From Pseudomonas asiatica (GTDB taxonomy: Bacteria > Pseudomonadota > Gammaproteobacteria > Pseudomonadales > Pseudomonadaceae): a stretch of DNA of 64,000 nucleotides. The stretch spans positions 744,001 through 808,000 of the forward strand of contig NZ_BLJF01000001.1 in the NCBI RefSeq assembly GCF_009932335.1, read 5' to 3'. A model generated the notes under the pieces. The model was not told the DNA's origin. It saw only the letters and a program-made list of their open reading frames with translations, and did not search any database. The first letter of the stretch is position 1. The number at the start of each line of letters is the position of its first letter. A program made the position numbers and the translations under genes. Positions 19,412 through 28,175 of the stretch are shown in pieces.

Positions 19412-20086
19412 ATGAAAAAAGGCTATGAGCTACTGATCTTCGACTGGGATGGCACCCTGGCCGACTCGATCGGGCGTATCGTCGAGGCCATGAACGCCGC
19501 CGCCGAGCGTGCCGGTGAGGCGCAAAGCAGCGAGGACGCGGTCAAGGGCATCATCGGCCTGGCCCTGGGCGAGGCGATCCACACCCTGTACCCGCACCTG
19601 GCGCCTGCTCAGGTCGAAAGCTTTCGTCAGCACTATGCCGATATCTACATGGCCCTGGACCAGCAGCCCTCGCCGCTGTTCGAGGGTGTGGTCGAGTCGC
19701 TGGATGCCTTCCGTGCCGAGGGTTACCGCCTGGCGGTGGCCACCGGCAAGGCGCGTCGCGGGCTGGATCGGGTACTCAAGGCCAATGGCTGGGAGCAGTT
19801 CTTCGACATCACTCGCGCCGCCGACGAGACCCGCGGCAAGCCGCACCCGCTGATGCTCGAGGAAATTCTCCGGCATTGCGGTGTCGAAGCAGGGCGTGCG
19901 CTGATGGTTGGCGATTCGGCATTCGATCTGCAGATGGCCAGCAATGCCGGCATGCATTCGGTGGCCGTGGGCTATGGTGCCATGTCGCTGCAGGCACTGG
20001 CCGAGTTTGGTCCGCAGGTGTGCATCGATCATTTTTCCCAGTTGCGTGAGTGGCTGGGTGGTTCCGCAATTCCATTTCCAAGGTAG
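19412..20086 (+). CDS. HAD family hydrolase (Gph-like)
   Basis: A 224-residue HAD-superfamily phosphatase. Motif I FDWDGTLAD carries the nucleophile D10 and D12. A helical cap follows, then motif II (VATGKARRG) and motif IV (MVGDSAFDLQMASNAG). It resembles phosphoglycolate phosphatase and is the conserved downstream neighbour of rluC in pseudomonads. The natural substrate is not known. Confidence 0.9.
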   Translation: MKKGYELLIFDWDGTLADSIGRIVEAMNAAAERAGEAQSSEDAVKGIIGLALGEAIHTLYPHLAPAQVESFRQHYADIYMALDQQPSPLFEGVVESLDAFRAEGYRLAVATGKARRGLDRVLKANGWEQFFDITRAADETRGKPHPLMLEEILRHCGVEAGRALMVGDSAFDLQMASNAGMHSVAVGYGAMSLQALAEFGPQVCIDHFSQLREWLGGSAIPFPR

Positions 20087-20092
20087 GTAAGC

Positions 20093-21085
20093 ATGGCAGA
20101 CGAATGGAAAGCCCCTGAGGCCGAACCCGACGAGGGGCGCGAAGAGCACAAGAGCTGGAAGCTGCTGGAAAAGACCCTGCTGGCGGGCGTTCAGGAGCAG
20201 CGCCGGGCGCGACGCTGGGGGATCTTCTTCAAGTTGCTGACCTTCGTCTACCTGTTCGGCATCCTGATCCTGTTCACGCCGTTGATGGACATGGACAATG
20301 CAGCGTCGCGCAGTGCCAGCCATACCGCGCTGGTCGAGGTGCGCGGGGTGATTGCCGACCAGGAGCCAGCCAGTGCCGACAATATCGTCAAGAGCCTGCG
20401 CGAGGCGTTCAAGGACAGCAAGACCAAGGCTGTGGTGATGCGCATCAACAGCCCGGGAGGCAGCCCGGTGCAGTCGGGTTACGTGTATGACGAAATTCGC
20501 CGTCTGCGGGCTGAATATCCGGCCATCAAGCTGTATGCGGTCATCGCCGACCTTGGCGCTTCCGGTGCCTACTACATCGCCAGTGCGGCGGACGAGATCT
20601 ATGCCGACAAGGCCAGCCTGGTGGGCTCGATTGGTGTGACGGCGGCCGGTTACGGCTTTGTCGGCACCATGGAGAAGCTAGGTGTGGAGCGGCGTACCTA
20701 CACTGCAGGCGAGCACAAGGCCTTCCTCGATCCGTTCTCGCCGCAGAAGCCGGAAGAGACCGAGTTCTGGCAGGGCGTACTGAATACCACGCACCAGCAG
20801 TTCATTGCCATGGTCAAGCAGGGGCGGGGTGAGCGCCTGAAGGACAAGGAGCATCCGGAGCTCTTCAGTGGCCTGGTCTGGTCGGGCGAGCAGGCCAAGG
20901 AGCTGGGCTTGGTGGATGGGTTGGGCAGTGCCAGCTATGTGGCGCGCGAGATCGTGGGTGAAAAGGAGTTGGTGGACTTCACCGTGCAGGAATCGGCGCT
21001 CGATCGCTTCTCCAAGCGCGTTGGCGCCAGCGTGGCTGAACGCTTGGCGATGTGGATGGGCTTCCAGGGGCCGCAGTTGCGCTGA
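20093..21085 (+). CDS. sppA: S49 family signal peptide peptidase SppA
   Basis: A 330-residue inner-membrane serine protease that degrades cleaved signal peptides. A charged N-terminus is followed by one membrane helix (about residues 44-62). A single SppA domain contains NSPGGSP and the nucleophile segment GASGAYYIASAADEI. This is the short single-domain form, as in SohB/Bacillus SppA, not the 618-residue E. coli form. It is 6 bp from the HAD gene and probably shares its operon. Confidence 0.92.
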   Translation: MADEWKAPEAEPDEGREEHKSWKLLEKTLLAGVQEQRRARRWGIFFKLLTFVYLFGILILFTPLMDMDNAASRSASHTALVEVRGVIADQEPASADNIVKSLREAFKDSKTKAVVMRINSPGGSPVQSGYVYDEIRRLRAEYPAIKLYAVIADLGASGAYYIASAADEIYADKASLVGSIGVTAAGYGFVGTMEKLGVERRTYTAGEHKAFLDPFSPQKPEETEFWQGVLNTTHQQFIAMVKQGRGERLKDKEHPELFSGLVWSGEQAKELGLVDGLGSASYVAREIVGEKELVDFTVQESALDRFSKRVGASVAERLAMWMGFQGPQLR

Positions 21086-21123
21086 TCCGGGATTGTGGGG
21101 TGGCGCAGCGCGGCCTCAAAGTC

Positions 21124-21702
21124 TCAGGGAATCACCACCCCTTCCTTGGTCAACATATCCACCAGTCTAATCAACGGCAGTCCGATCAGGCTGGTCGCAT
21201 CGCACCCGTGCGTGCTCTGGAACAGGCTCACTCCCAGGCCCTCGGCCTTGAAGCTGCCGGCGCAGTCCAGCGGCTGTTCCGCCGCCACATAGCGCTCCAC
21301 TCGCTCCCGGTCCAGTTCGCGCAGGGTCACGGTAAACGGCACGCAGTCCACCTGGCAGTGCCCGGTGGCGCTGTTCAGCAGCGCCAGCCCGGTCAGGAAG
21401 CTCACCTGCTGCCCGCTGCACTCCAGCAGTTGCTCGCAAGCCCGCTCGAAGGTGTGCGGCTTGCCCAGTACCTGCTCGCCCAGCACCGCAACCTGGTCCG
21501 AACCAATGATCAGCTGCCCGGGGTGGCTGCCTGCCAGGGCCTCGGCTTTTTGCCTGGCCAGCCGCTGCACCAGCTCCACCGCCGGTTCGTCATCCAGGCG
21601 TCGCTCGTCTATATCGGGGCTTGCCCAGGTGAAGGGCAGGCGCAGGCGTGCAAGCAGTTCGCGGCGGTAGGCAGAGCTGGAAGCCAGTAACAGAGGAAGC
21701 AT
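21124..21702 (-). CDS. yceF: Maf-like nucleotide pyrophosphatase, YceF type
   Basis: A 192-residue Maf family protein starting MLPLLLASSSAYRRELLARL, with SPDIDE and the catalytic region GSDQVAVLG. The YceF subgroup hydrolyses m7GTP, a house-cleaning role. It is divergent from yceD-rpmF, the same context as E. coli yceF-yceD. The start is set by the family N-terminus; AGGAG lies upstream on the minus strand. Confidence 0.92.
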   Translation of the reverse strand: MLPLLLASSSAYRRELLARLRLPFTWASPDIDERRLDDEPAVELVQRLARQKAEALAGSHPGQLIIGSDQVAVLGEQVLGKPHTFERACEQLLECSGQQVSFLTGLALLNSATGHCQVDCVPFTVTLRELDRERVERYVAAEQPLDCAGSFKAEGLGVSLFQSTHGCDATSLIGLPLIRLVDMLTKEGVVIP

Positions 21703-21760
21703 GGTAGACTCCTGAATCGGTTGAACAAATTCTATCACGCACGATGCCGCCGAATTTCCT

Positions 21761-21789
21761 TTGACAGGGGCGGGGGGCATCCCTAGAAT
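21761..21789 (+). promoter_or_regulatory. Strong sigma-70 promoter of yceD-rpmF-plsX
   Basis: Consensus TTGACA at 21761-21766, a 17-bp spacer and TAGAAT at 21784-21789. The predicted start is about 21796, only 2-3 bases before the yceD ATG at 21799, so the message would be nearly leaderless. Confidence 0.75.
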
Positions 21790-21798
21790 GCTGCGCCT

Positions 21799-22326
21799 AT
21801 GTTGAATGACCCGATTCCACCTCACGTTGACCCGCGCAAATTAGCCGATCGTGGCGTAACCCTTAACGGTTCGCTGCAGCTCGCTGATTTGGAAAGACTC
21901 TGCGACCCGCTTTCCGACAATGTCGGTACGGTGCAGGCGAAGTTCGATTTTGAACGAGATGAACAGCACGTGGTGGTTATCCACAGCGAGCTGGACGTCG
22001 AGGTCAAGATGGTTTGCCAGCGTTGTCTTGAGCTGGTCACCCTGCCGATCCACAGCGAATGTACATACGCCGTGGTGAAGGAGGGTGCGAATACCCAGTC
22101 GTTGCCGAAAGGCTATGACGTGCTGGAACTGGGCGAAGATCCTTTGGATCTGCAGGCATTGATCGAGGAGGAGCTTCTGCTCGCCTTGCCAATCGTGCCT
22201 GCTCATCATCCGGAAGAATGCCAGCAGCCGGCGGGCGCAGACGAGCCCGAATCGAGCAAGGACGAGGTATCGCGGTCCAACCCGTTCAGTGTTTTGGCGC
22301 AGTTAAAGCGTGACCCAAACGTTTAG
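21799..22326 (+). CDS. yceD: YceD/DUF177 family protein
   Basis: A 175-residue protein (MLNDPIPPHVDPRKLADRG) with the DUF177 metal-type motif CQRCLE near residues 73-78. The family is linked to large ribosomal RNA accumulation and always sits upstream of rpmF. 13 bp separate it from rpmF. It is expressed from the promoter at 21761. Confidence 0.93.
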   Translation: MLNDPIPPHVDPRKLADRGVTLNGSLQLADLERLCDPLSDNVGTVQAKFDFERDEQHVVVIHSELDVEVKMVCQRCLELVTLPIHSECTYAVVKEGANTQSLPKGYDVLELGEDPLDLQALIEEELLLALPIVPAHHPEECQQPAGADEPESSKDEVSRSNPFSVLAQLKRDPNV

Positions 22327-22339
22327 GAGTTAATCAATT

Positions 22340-22522
22340 ATGGCTGTTCAGCAGAACAAAAAATCCCGCTCTGCCCGTGACATGCGCCGTTCGCACGACG
22401 CCCTGTCGGAAAACGCGCTGTCGGTAGAGAAAACCACCGGTGAAGTACACCTGCGTCACCACGTTTCGCCAGAAGGCGTATACCGTGGTCGCAAAGTGGT
22501 CGACAAGGGCGCTGACGAGTAA
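22340..22522 (+). CDS. rpmF: 50S ribosomal protein L32
   Basis: A 60-residue basic protein, [20 protein letters not shown], of normal L32 length. It is the zinc-free form without the CxxC pair. A TTAGGAG site precedes the ATG. Standard yceD-rpmF-plsX order. Confidence 0.98.
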   Translation: MAVQQNKKSRSARDMRRSHDALSENALSVEKTTGEVHLRHHVSPEGVYRGRKVVDKGADE

Positions 22523-22525
22523 TCC

Positions 22526-23536
22526 TTGTCCGCTCAGATCATCGCGATCGACGCAATGGGCGGGGACTTCGGTCCCCGCAGCATTGTCCAGGCTAGCATT
22601 GCCTGCCTTTCGGCTACCCCCTCGCTGCACCTGACCCTCGTCGGTCAACCCTCCCTCCTCGAAGATCTTGTCAGCGGCCTTGCGGCTGCGGATCGCGCGC
22701 GCCTGCAAATCGTGGCCGCCAGCGAGGTGGTCGGCATGGACGAGCGGCCATCCCAGGCGCTGCGCGGCAAGCCGGACTCGTCGATGCGCATCGCCCTCGA
22801 ACTGGTGCGCGACGGCAAGGCTCAGGCCTGCGTCAGCGCCGGCAATACCGGGGCGCTGATGGCGCTCTCGCGTTTCGTGCTCAAGACACTGCCAGGTATC
22901 GATCGGCCGGCCATGGTGGCGGCGATCCCGACCCAGACCGGTTACTGCCAGTTGCTCGACCTTGGCGCCAACGTCGACTGCAGCGCCGAGAACCTCTACC
23001 AGTTCGCCGTGATGGGCTCGGTGGCCGCCCAGGCGCTGGGTGTGCAGCGGCCGCGCGTGGCGCTGCTTAACATCGGTACCGAGGACATCAAGGGCAACCA
23101 GCAGGTCAAGCTGGCGGCCAGCCTGTTGCAGAACGCCCGCGGGCTCAACTACATAGGCTTCGTCGAGGGTGACGGGTTGTATCGCGGCGAAGCCGATGTG
23201 GTGGTGTGCGACGGGTTCGTCGGCAACATCCTGCTCAAGTCGAGCGAGGGGCTGGCGACGATGATCGGTGCGCGCATAGAGCAGTTGTTCAAGGGTGGCG
23301 TATTGTCGCGGGCAGCCGGGGCCGTGGCCATGCCGCTGCTCAAACGCCTGCAGGCCGACCTGGCACCGGCGCGGCACAATGGTGCGAGTTTCCTGGGGTT
23401 GCAGGGCATCGTCATCAAGAGCCATGGCTCGGCGGGGGTGCAGGGCTTCCAGAGTGCCATCCAGCGGGCGTTGATCGAGATTCAGGAAAACCTGCCGCAG
23501 CGCTTGCATGGGCGGCTGGAAGATTTGCTGTTGTAG
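22526..23536 (+). CDS. plsX: Phosphate acyltransferase PlsX
   Basis: A 336-residue enzyme that converts acyl-ACP to acyl-phosphate for phospholipid synthesis. It starts with TTG at 22526 ([17 protein letters not shown]), 3 bp after rpmF. A later ATG at 22556 would remove the conserved IAIDAMGGD strand, so TTG is preferred, probably by coupling. GVEGHGxxx-type and SAGNTGALM motifs are present. A fabH gene, the usual next gene in E. coli, is absent, as in other pseudomonads. Confidence 0.95.
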   Translation: MSAQIIAIDAMGGDFGPRSIVQASIACLSATPSLHLTLVGQPSLLEDLVSGLAAADRARLQIVAASEVVGMDERPSQALRGKPDSSMRIALELVRDGKAQACVSAGNTGALMALSRFVLKTLPGIDRPAMVAAIPTQTGYCQLLDLGANVDCSAENLYQFAVMGSVAAQALGVQRPRVALLNIGTEDIKGNQQVKLAASLLQNARGLNYIGFVEGDGLYRGEADVVVCDGFVGNILLKSSEGLATMIGARIEQLFKGGVLSRAAGAVAMPLLKRLQADLAPARHNGASFLGLQGIVIKSHGSAGVQGFQSAIQRALIEIQENLPQRLHGRLEDLLL

Positions 23537-23539
23537 CCT

Positions 23540-23645
23540 GTGCCGGCCTCTTCGCGGGTAAACCCGCTCCCACAGGTGCCCCATAACCTTTAGGTCTGTG
23601 GTAACCCTGTGGGAGCGGGTTTACCCGCGAAGAGGCCGGTGCTGA
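23540..23645. repeat. REP pair (inverted)
   Basis: Two facing REP units with the core cctcttcgcgggtaaacccg near 23548 and its complement near 23615. They fill much of the plsX-fabD gap, where E. coli carries fabH. Confidence 0.88.
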
Positions 23646-23788
23646 AGGAATAAAGACCTTAGGCATATCGCCGCTGAAGTGCTTAAATGTGACCGCTTGG
23701 TCCGCGTCTCCATCCAAGTTTTCAGATTCCGCGTCTGGCTAATGTCCGGCGCACCCTATCCGACGACAAGATCATAAGGGCTTGTTCA

Positions 23789-24727
23789 ATGTCTGCATCT
23801 CTCGCATTCGTCTTTCCCGGTCAAGGTTCCCAGTCGCTGGGCATGCTCGCCGAGCTCGGCGCCGAGAAGCCAGTGATCATCGAAACCTTCAAGGAAGCGT
23901 CCGAGGCACTCGGTTACGACCTGTGGAAGCTGGTCCAGGAAGGCCCGGAAGAGCAACTCAACCAGACCGACAAGACCCAGCCGGCCATCCTCACCGCGTC
24001 CATCGCACTGTGGCGCCTGTGGCTGGAAGAGGGCGGTGCCAGGCCGGCCTTCGTCTCCGGTCACAGCCTGGGTGAATACAGCGCCCTGGTTGCCGCCGGC
24101 AGCCTGAGCCTGAAAGATGCCGTGCGCCTGGTCGAGCGCCGGGGCCAGCTGATGCAGGAAGCCGTGCCGGCCGGTCATGGCGCCATGGCCGCCATTCTTG
24201 GCCTGGACGACGCCGTGGTCGTGGAAGTCTGCGCCGAAGCGGCCGAAGACCAGGTGGTCAGCGCGGTCAACTTCAACTCGCCAGGCCAGGTGGTTATCGC
24301 TGGCAACAAGGCCGCCGTCGATCGCGCCATCGAGCTGTGCAAGGCCAAGGGTGCCAAGCGCGCCCTGCCGCTGGCGGTCAGCGTGCCGTCGCACTGCGCG
24401 CTGATGAAGCCGGCTGCCGAGCGCTTTGCCGAGTCGGTCAACGCCATCGAGTGGCACGCCCCGCAAATTCCCGTGGTGCAGAACGTCACCGCTGCCGTTG
24501 CCGCTGACCTTAATGCCCTCAAGCACGACCTGCTGGCGCAGCTGTACCAGCCAGTGCGCTGGGTCGAATGCGTGCAGACCCTGGCCGCTAACGGTGCGGT
24601 CAACCTGGTCGAGTGCGGCCCGGGCAAGGTCCTGGCCGGCCTGAACAAGCGTTGCGCCGATGGCGTGACCACCTACAACCTCAATACCCCTGACGCCGTC
24701 GCCGCCACCCGCGCGGCACTGGCCTGA
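23789..24727 (+). CDS. fabD: Malonyl-CoA-ACP transacylase FabD
   Basis: A 312-residue cytosolic enzyme that loads malonate onto ACP. FPGQGSQS lies near residues 9-16, the catalytic serine in GHSLGEYS is at about S93, and the catalytic histidine in VPSHCALM is near 200. Followed 15 bp later by fabG. Confidence 0.97.
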   Translation: MSASLAFVFPGQGSQSLGMLAELGAEKPVIIETFKEASEALGYDLWKLVQEGPEEQLNQTDKTQPAILTASIALWRLWLEEGGARPAFVSGHSLGEYSALVAAGSLSLKDAVRLVERRGQLMQEAVPAGHGAMAAILGLDDAVVVEVCAEAAEDQVVSAVNFNSPGQVVIAGNKAAVDRAIELCKAKGAKRALPLAVSVPSHCALMKPAAERFAESVNAIEWHAPQIPVVQNVTAAVAADLNALKHDLLAQLYQPVRWVECVQTLAANGAVNLVECGPGKVLAGLNKRCADGVTTYNLNTPDAVAATRAALA

Positions 24728-24742
24728 TTTGGAGAAGCTTGC

Positions 24743-25483
24743 ATGAGCCTGCAAGGTAAAGTTGCACTGGTCACCGGCGCCAGCCGTGGCATTGGCCAGG
24801 CCATCGCCCTCGAGCTGGGCCGCCAGGGCGCGACCGTGATCGGCACCGCCACGTCGGCCTCCGGCGCCGAGCGCATTGCTGCCACGCTGAAAGAACACGG
24901 CATCACCGGTACCGGCATGGAACTGAACGTGACAAGCGCCGAATCGGTTGAAGCTGTGCTGGCCGCCATCGGCGAGCAATTCGGCGCACCGGCCATCCTG
25001 GTCAACAACGCCGGTATCACCCGTGACAACCTCATGCTGCGCATGAAGGACGACGAGTGGTTCGACGTGATCGATACCAACCTGAACAGCCTCTACCGTC
25101 TGTCCAAGGGCGTGCTGCGTGGCATGACCAAGGCACGTTGGGGCCGTATCATCAGCATCGGCTCGGTCGTCGGTGCCATGGGTAACGCCGGCCAGGCCAA
25201 CTACGCGGCCGCCAAGGCCGGCCTGGAAGGCTTCAGCCGCGCCCTGGCGCGTGAAGTGGGCTCGCGTGGCATCACCGTCAACTCGGTGACCCCGGGCTTC
25301 ATCGACACCGACATGACCCGCGAGCTGCCAGAAGCGCAGCGTGAAGCGCTGCAGACCCAGATCCCGCTGGGCCGCCTGGGCCAGGCCGACGAAATTGCCA
25401 AGGTTGTTTCGTTCCTGGCATCTGACGGCGCAGCCTACGTAACCGGCGCTACCGTGCCGGTCAACGGCGGGATGTACATGTAA
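24743..25483 (+). CDS. fabG: 3-oxoacyl-ACP reductase FabG
   Basis: A 246-residue NADPH-dependent short-chain dehydrogenase of the fatty-acid elongation cycle. Cofactor motif GASRGIGQA is near 12-20, NNAG near 89-92, the catalytic tyrosine near 154 in NYAAAKAG, and the C-terminus NGGMYM. GGAG precedes the ATG. A 203-bp gap with a new promoter separates it from acpP. Confidence 0.97.
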   Translation: MSLQGKVALVTGASRGIGQAIALELGRQGATVIGTATSASGAERIAATLKEHGITGTGMELNVTSAESVEAVLAAIGEQFGAPAILVNNAGITRDNLMLRMKDDEWFDVIDTNLNSLYRLSKGVLRGMTKARWGRIISIGSVVGAMGNAGQANYAAAKAGLEGFSRALAREVGSRGITVNSVTPGFIDTDMTRELPEAQREALQTQIPLGRLGQADEIAKVVSFLASDGAAYVTGATVPVNGGMYM

Positions 25484-25607
25484 CACTGCAACTCAATGTG
25501 ACGGATTTCGTAAAAAAAGAGTCATACTGCGAGCCTAAAATCCGTTATAAAGCTGCAACCAGATTCCAGGCAGCGGGTGTGGGGGTTGGTGTGAAGGCGT
25601 GTTTAGC

Positions 25608-25635
25608 TTGAAAAGCGAACGTCTTTCTATAAAAT
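25608..25635 (+). promoter_or_regulatory. Probable acpP promoter
   Basis: TTGAAA at 25608-25613, a 16-bp spacer and TAAAAT at 25630-25635 (overlapping TATAAA). This would give acpP a short leader of about 45 nt that contains the sRNA target site described below. Confidence 0.5.
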
Positions 25636-25664
25636 TAGCCACCGGCCAGCTGCCTGACATATGT

Positions 25665-25679
25665 CCATTAGGAGTGAAA
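25665..25679 (+). promoter_or_regulatory. Predicted RgsA pairing site over the acpP ribosome site
   Basis: CCATTAGGAGT (25665-25675) is repeated exactly at 31933-31943, inside the sRNA gene but on its antisense strand, so sRNA and acpP leader can pair. With one G-U and three more A-U pairs the duplex covers 15 positions. It includes the AGGAG Shine-Dalgarno sequence at 25670-25674. Confidence 0.7.
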
Positions 25680-25686
25680 ACTAGGT

Positions 25687-25923
25687 ATGAGCACCATCGA
25701 AGAACGCGTCAAGAAAATCGTCGCCGAGCAACTGGGCGTCAAGGAAGAGGAAGTGACTCTCGAGAAGTCCTTCGTCGATGACCTGGGTGCCGATTCGCTT
25801 GACACCGTTGAGCTGGTGATGGCTCTGGAAGAGGAATTCGAGACCGAAATCCCTGACGAAGAAGCCGAGAAGATCACTACCGTTCAAGCTGCCGTAGACT
25901 ACGTCAAAGCCCACCAGGCCTAA
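25687..25923 (+). CDS. acpP: Acyl carrier protein
   Basis: A 78-residue acidic carrier of growing acyl chains. The phosphopantetheine site is S37 in [12 protein letters not shown]. The start follows AGGAG 12 nt upstream plus a closer AGG. It has its own likely promoter and a terminator-like hairpin after it, as expected for a gene expressed far above its neighbours. RgsA is reported to repress acpP in P. aeruginosa. Confidence 0.99.
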   Translation: MSTIEERVKKIVAEQLGVKEEEVTLEKSFVDDLGADSLDTVELVMALEEEFETEIPDEEAEKITTVQAAVDYVKAHQA

Positions 25924-25950
25924 GACGCTGTAGTCGACGCTTCTTGTCGG

Positions 25951-25987
25951 GAAAAACCGCACTGCCTTTGCCGGCGTGCGGTTTTTT
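25951..25987 (+). terminator. Terminator or attenuator after acpP
   Basis: AAAACCGCAC and GTGCGGTTTT form the stem around a roughly 13-nt loop, followed by a T-run. It should partly end acpP transcripts and lower fabF expression. Confidence 0.85.
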
Positions 25988-26111
25988 CTTTGCGAGCACC
26001 CTGCGTTTTGCAAGTCGGTCTCGTTCACCGGGTATCAAGAGCTTGTTGCCATTTCATTCCATCGCTTGAATGCAATGGCAAGAAACTCTGTCATTAGAAA
26101 AGGAGAGTACT

Positions 26112-27356
26112 GTGTCGCGTAGACGCGTCGTGGTCACCGGTATGGGTATGCTGTCGCCACTGGGTACTGATGTACCGAGCACCTGGCAGGGCATTCTGGC
26201 TGGCCGCAGTGGCATCGGTCCGATCGAACACACGGATCTGTCTGCCTACTCCACCCGTTTTGGCGGCTCGGTGAAAGGCTTCGAGGTCGAGCAATACCTG
26301 TCGGCCAAAGAGGCCCGCAAGCTCGACCTGTTCATCCAGTACGGCTTGGCGGCCGGGTTCCAGGCAGTGCGTAATGCCGGTCTGGAAGTCACCGACGCCA
26401 ACCGCCAGCGTATTGGCGTGGCCATGGGCTCGGGTATCGGCGGCCTGACCAATATCGAAGAAACCAGCCGCACCCTGCACGACTCGGGGCCGCGTCGTAT
26501 TTCGCCTTTCTTCGTGCCAGGCTCGATCATCAACATGATCTCCGGCTTCCTGTCGATCCACCTGGGGCTGCAAGGGCCGAACTACGCCATCGCCACCGCG
26601 TGCACCACTGGTACCCACTGCATCGGTATGGCCGCGCGCAACATCGCCTACGGTGAAGCCGACGTGATGATCGCCGGCGGCGCCGAAATGGCTGCCTGCG
26701 GCCTGGGCATGGGCGGCTTCGGCGCCTCCCGCGCACTGTCCACTCGCAACGACGAGCCGACCCGGGCCAGCCGCCCGTGGGACAAGGGCCGTGACGGCTT
26801 CGTGCTGTCCGACGGTGCTGGTGCCCTGGTGCTCGAAGAACTGGAACATGCCAAGGCCCGCGGCGCGACCATCTATGCCGAACTGGTCGGGTTCGGCATG
26901 AGCGGTGACGCTTACCACATGACTTCGCCACCCGACACCGGTGAAGGCGCTGCCCGTTGCATGGCCAACGCCTTGCGCGATGCCGGCATCCAGCCGGAAG
27001 AGGTCAGCTACATCAACGCCCATGGCACCTCGACCCCTGCTGGCGACGTGGCCGAAGTGGCGGCGATCAAGCGCGTGTTCGGTGAGCATGCCTACAAGCT
27101 GGCGGTCAGCTCGACCAAGTCGATGACCGGCCACCTGCTGGGCGCCGCCGGTGCCGTAGAAGCGATCTTCAGCGTACTGGCAATCAACAGCCAGATGGCT
27201 CCGCCCACCATCAACCTGGACGAGCCGGACGAAGGCTGCGACCTCGACTTCGTGCCGCACCAGGCGCGCAGCATGCCGATCGATGTGGTGCTGTCCAACT
27301 CGTTCGGCTTTGGCGGTACCAACGGTTCGCTGGTATTCCGCCGGTTCGCCGGTTGA
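26112..27356 (+). CDS. fabF: 3-oxoacyl-ACP synthase II FabF
   Basis: A 414-residue condensing enzyme of fatty-acid elongation. Start GTG at 26112 ([12 protein letters not shown]) has AAAGGAGA upstream at a good distance. The catalytic cysteine is C164 in TACTTGTHC, with histidines in NAHGTSTP and GHLLGAAG. The stop overlaps the pabC ATG. Confidence 0.96.
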   Translation: MSRRRVVVTGMGMLSPLGTDVPSTWQGILAGRSGIGPIEHTDLSAYSTRFGGSVKGFEVEQYLSAKEARKLDLFIQYGLAAGFQAVRNAGLEVTDANRQRIGVAMGSGIGGLTNIEETSRTLHDSGPRRISPFFVPGSIINMISGFLSIHLGLQGPNYAIATACTTGTHCIGMAARNIAYGEADVMIAGGAEMAACGLGMGGFGASRALSTRNDEPTRASRPWDKGRDGFVLSDGAGALVLEELEHAKARGATIYAELVGFGMSGDAYHMTSPPDTGEGAARCMANALRDAGIQPEEVSYINAHGTSTPAGDVAEVAAIKRVFGEHAYKLAVSSTKSMTGHLLGAAGAVEAIFSVLAINSQMAPPTINLDEPDEGCDLDFVPHQARSMPIDVVLSNSFGFGGTNGSLVFRRFAG

Positions 27357-28171
27357 TGCAAAGCTGGATCGATGGCCAGCCGGCGGCTGCAGTCAACCTG
27401 CAGAACCGCGGCCTGGCCTACGGCGATGGGCTATTCGAGACCATCGCCGTGCGCGACGGCCGGCCCAGCTTGCTGGACGGCCACCTCGCACGCCTGGCGC
27501 TGGGTTGCCAGCGCCTGGCGATCAGTACCGACCTGGCGCTGGTACGCGACGAACTCCTGCGCTATGCCAGCCAGCTCGGTGATGGCGTAGCCAAACTCAT
27601 CCTTACTCGTGGTGGCAGCCAGCGCGGTTACGCACCGGTTGCCGGTGCCGCGCCGCGGCGTATTCTGCAGGGCAGCCCGTTGCCCAGCTATCCTGTCGAC
27701 AATGCCGAGCAGGGCGTGCAACTGTTTCCGTGCCAGACCCGGCTTGGGGAACAACCGCTGCTGGCCGGCCTCAAACACCTCAACCGCCTGGAGCAGGTGC
27801 TGGCCCGTGCCGAATGGCAGGACAGCGAACATGCCGAAGGCCTGATGCGTGATGGGCAGGGCAGGGTGATCGAAGGTGTGTACAGCAATCTGTTCCTGGT
27901 GCGCGATGGCGTGCTGTTCACGGCTGACCTCAGCCGCTGTGGCGTCGCTGGCGTGATGCGGGGCGCGTTGCTGGAACAGGCAGCGCTGCAGGGCATCCCG
28001 GTGCAGGTCTGCGACCTGCCGTTCGACGCTCTGGAGCAGGCAGATGAAGTATTTGTCTGCAACAGCGTCTACGGTGTCTGGCCCGTGCGAGGCGTTGCCG
28101 AGCTAAACTGGTCGCCGGGCCCGCTCACCCGTAAACTGCAGGCCGTTGCCCGTACGTTACTGGAAACCTGA
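27356..28171 (+). CDS. pabC: Aminodeoxychorismate lyase PabC
   Basis: A 271-residue PLP fold-type IV enzyme forming p-aminobenzoate for folate. It has the GLAYGDGLFETI start motif, the lysine-bearing segment GLKHLNRLEQ and a GVYSNLFLV strand. ATG 27356 overlaps the fabF stop, and mltG follows 4 bp after its stop. The order fabF-pabC-mltG-tmk-holB is that of E. coli. Confidence 0.94.
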   Translation: MQSWIDGQPAAAVNLQNRGLAYGDGLFETIAVRDGRPSLLDGHLARLALGCQRLAISTDLALVRDELLRYASQLGDGVAKLILTRGGSQRGYAPVAGAAPRRILQGSPLPSYPVDNAEQGVQLFPCQTRLGEQPLLAGLKHLNRLEQVLARAEWQDSEHAEGLMRDGQGRVIEGVYSNLFLVRDGVLFTADLSRCGVAGVMRGALLEQAALQGIPVQVCDLPFDALEQADEVFVCNSVYGVWPVRGVAELNWSPGPLTRKLQAVARTLLET

Positions 28172-28175
28172 ATTC

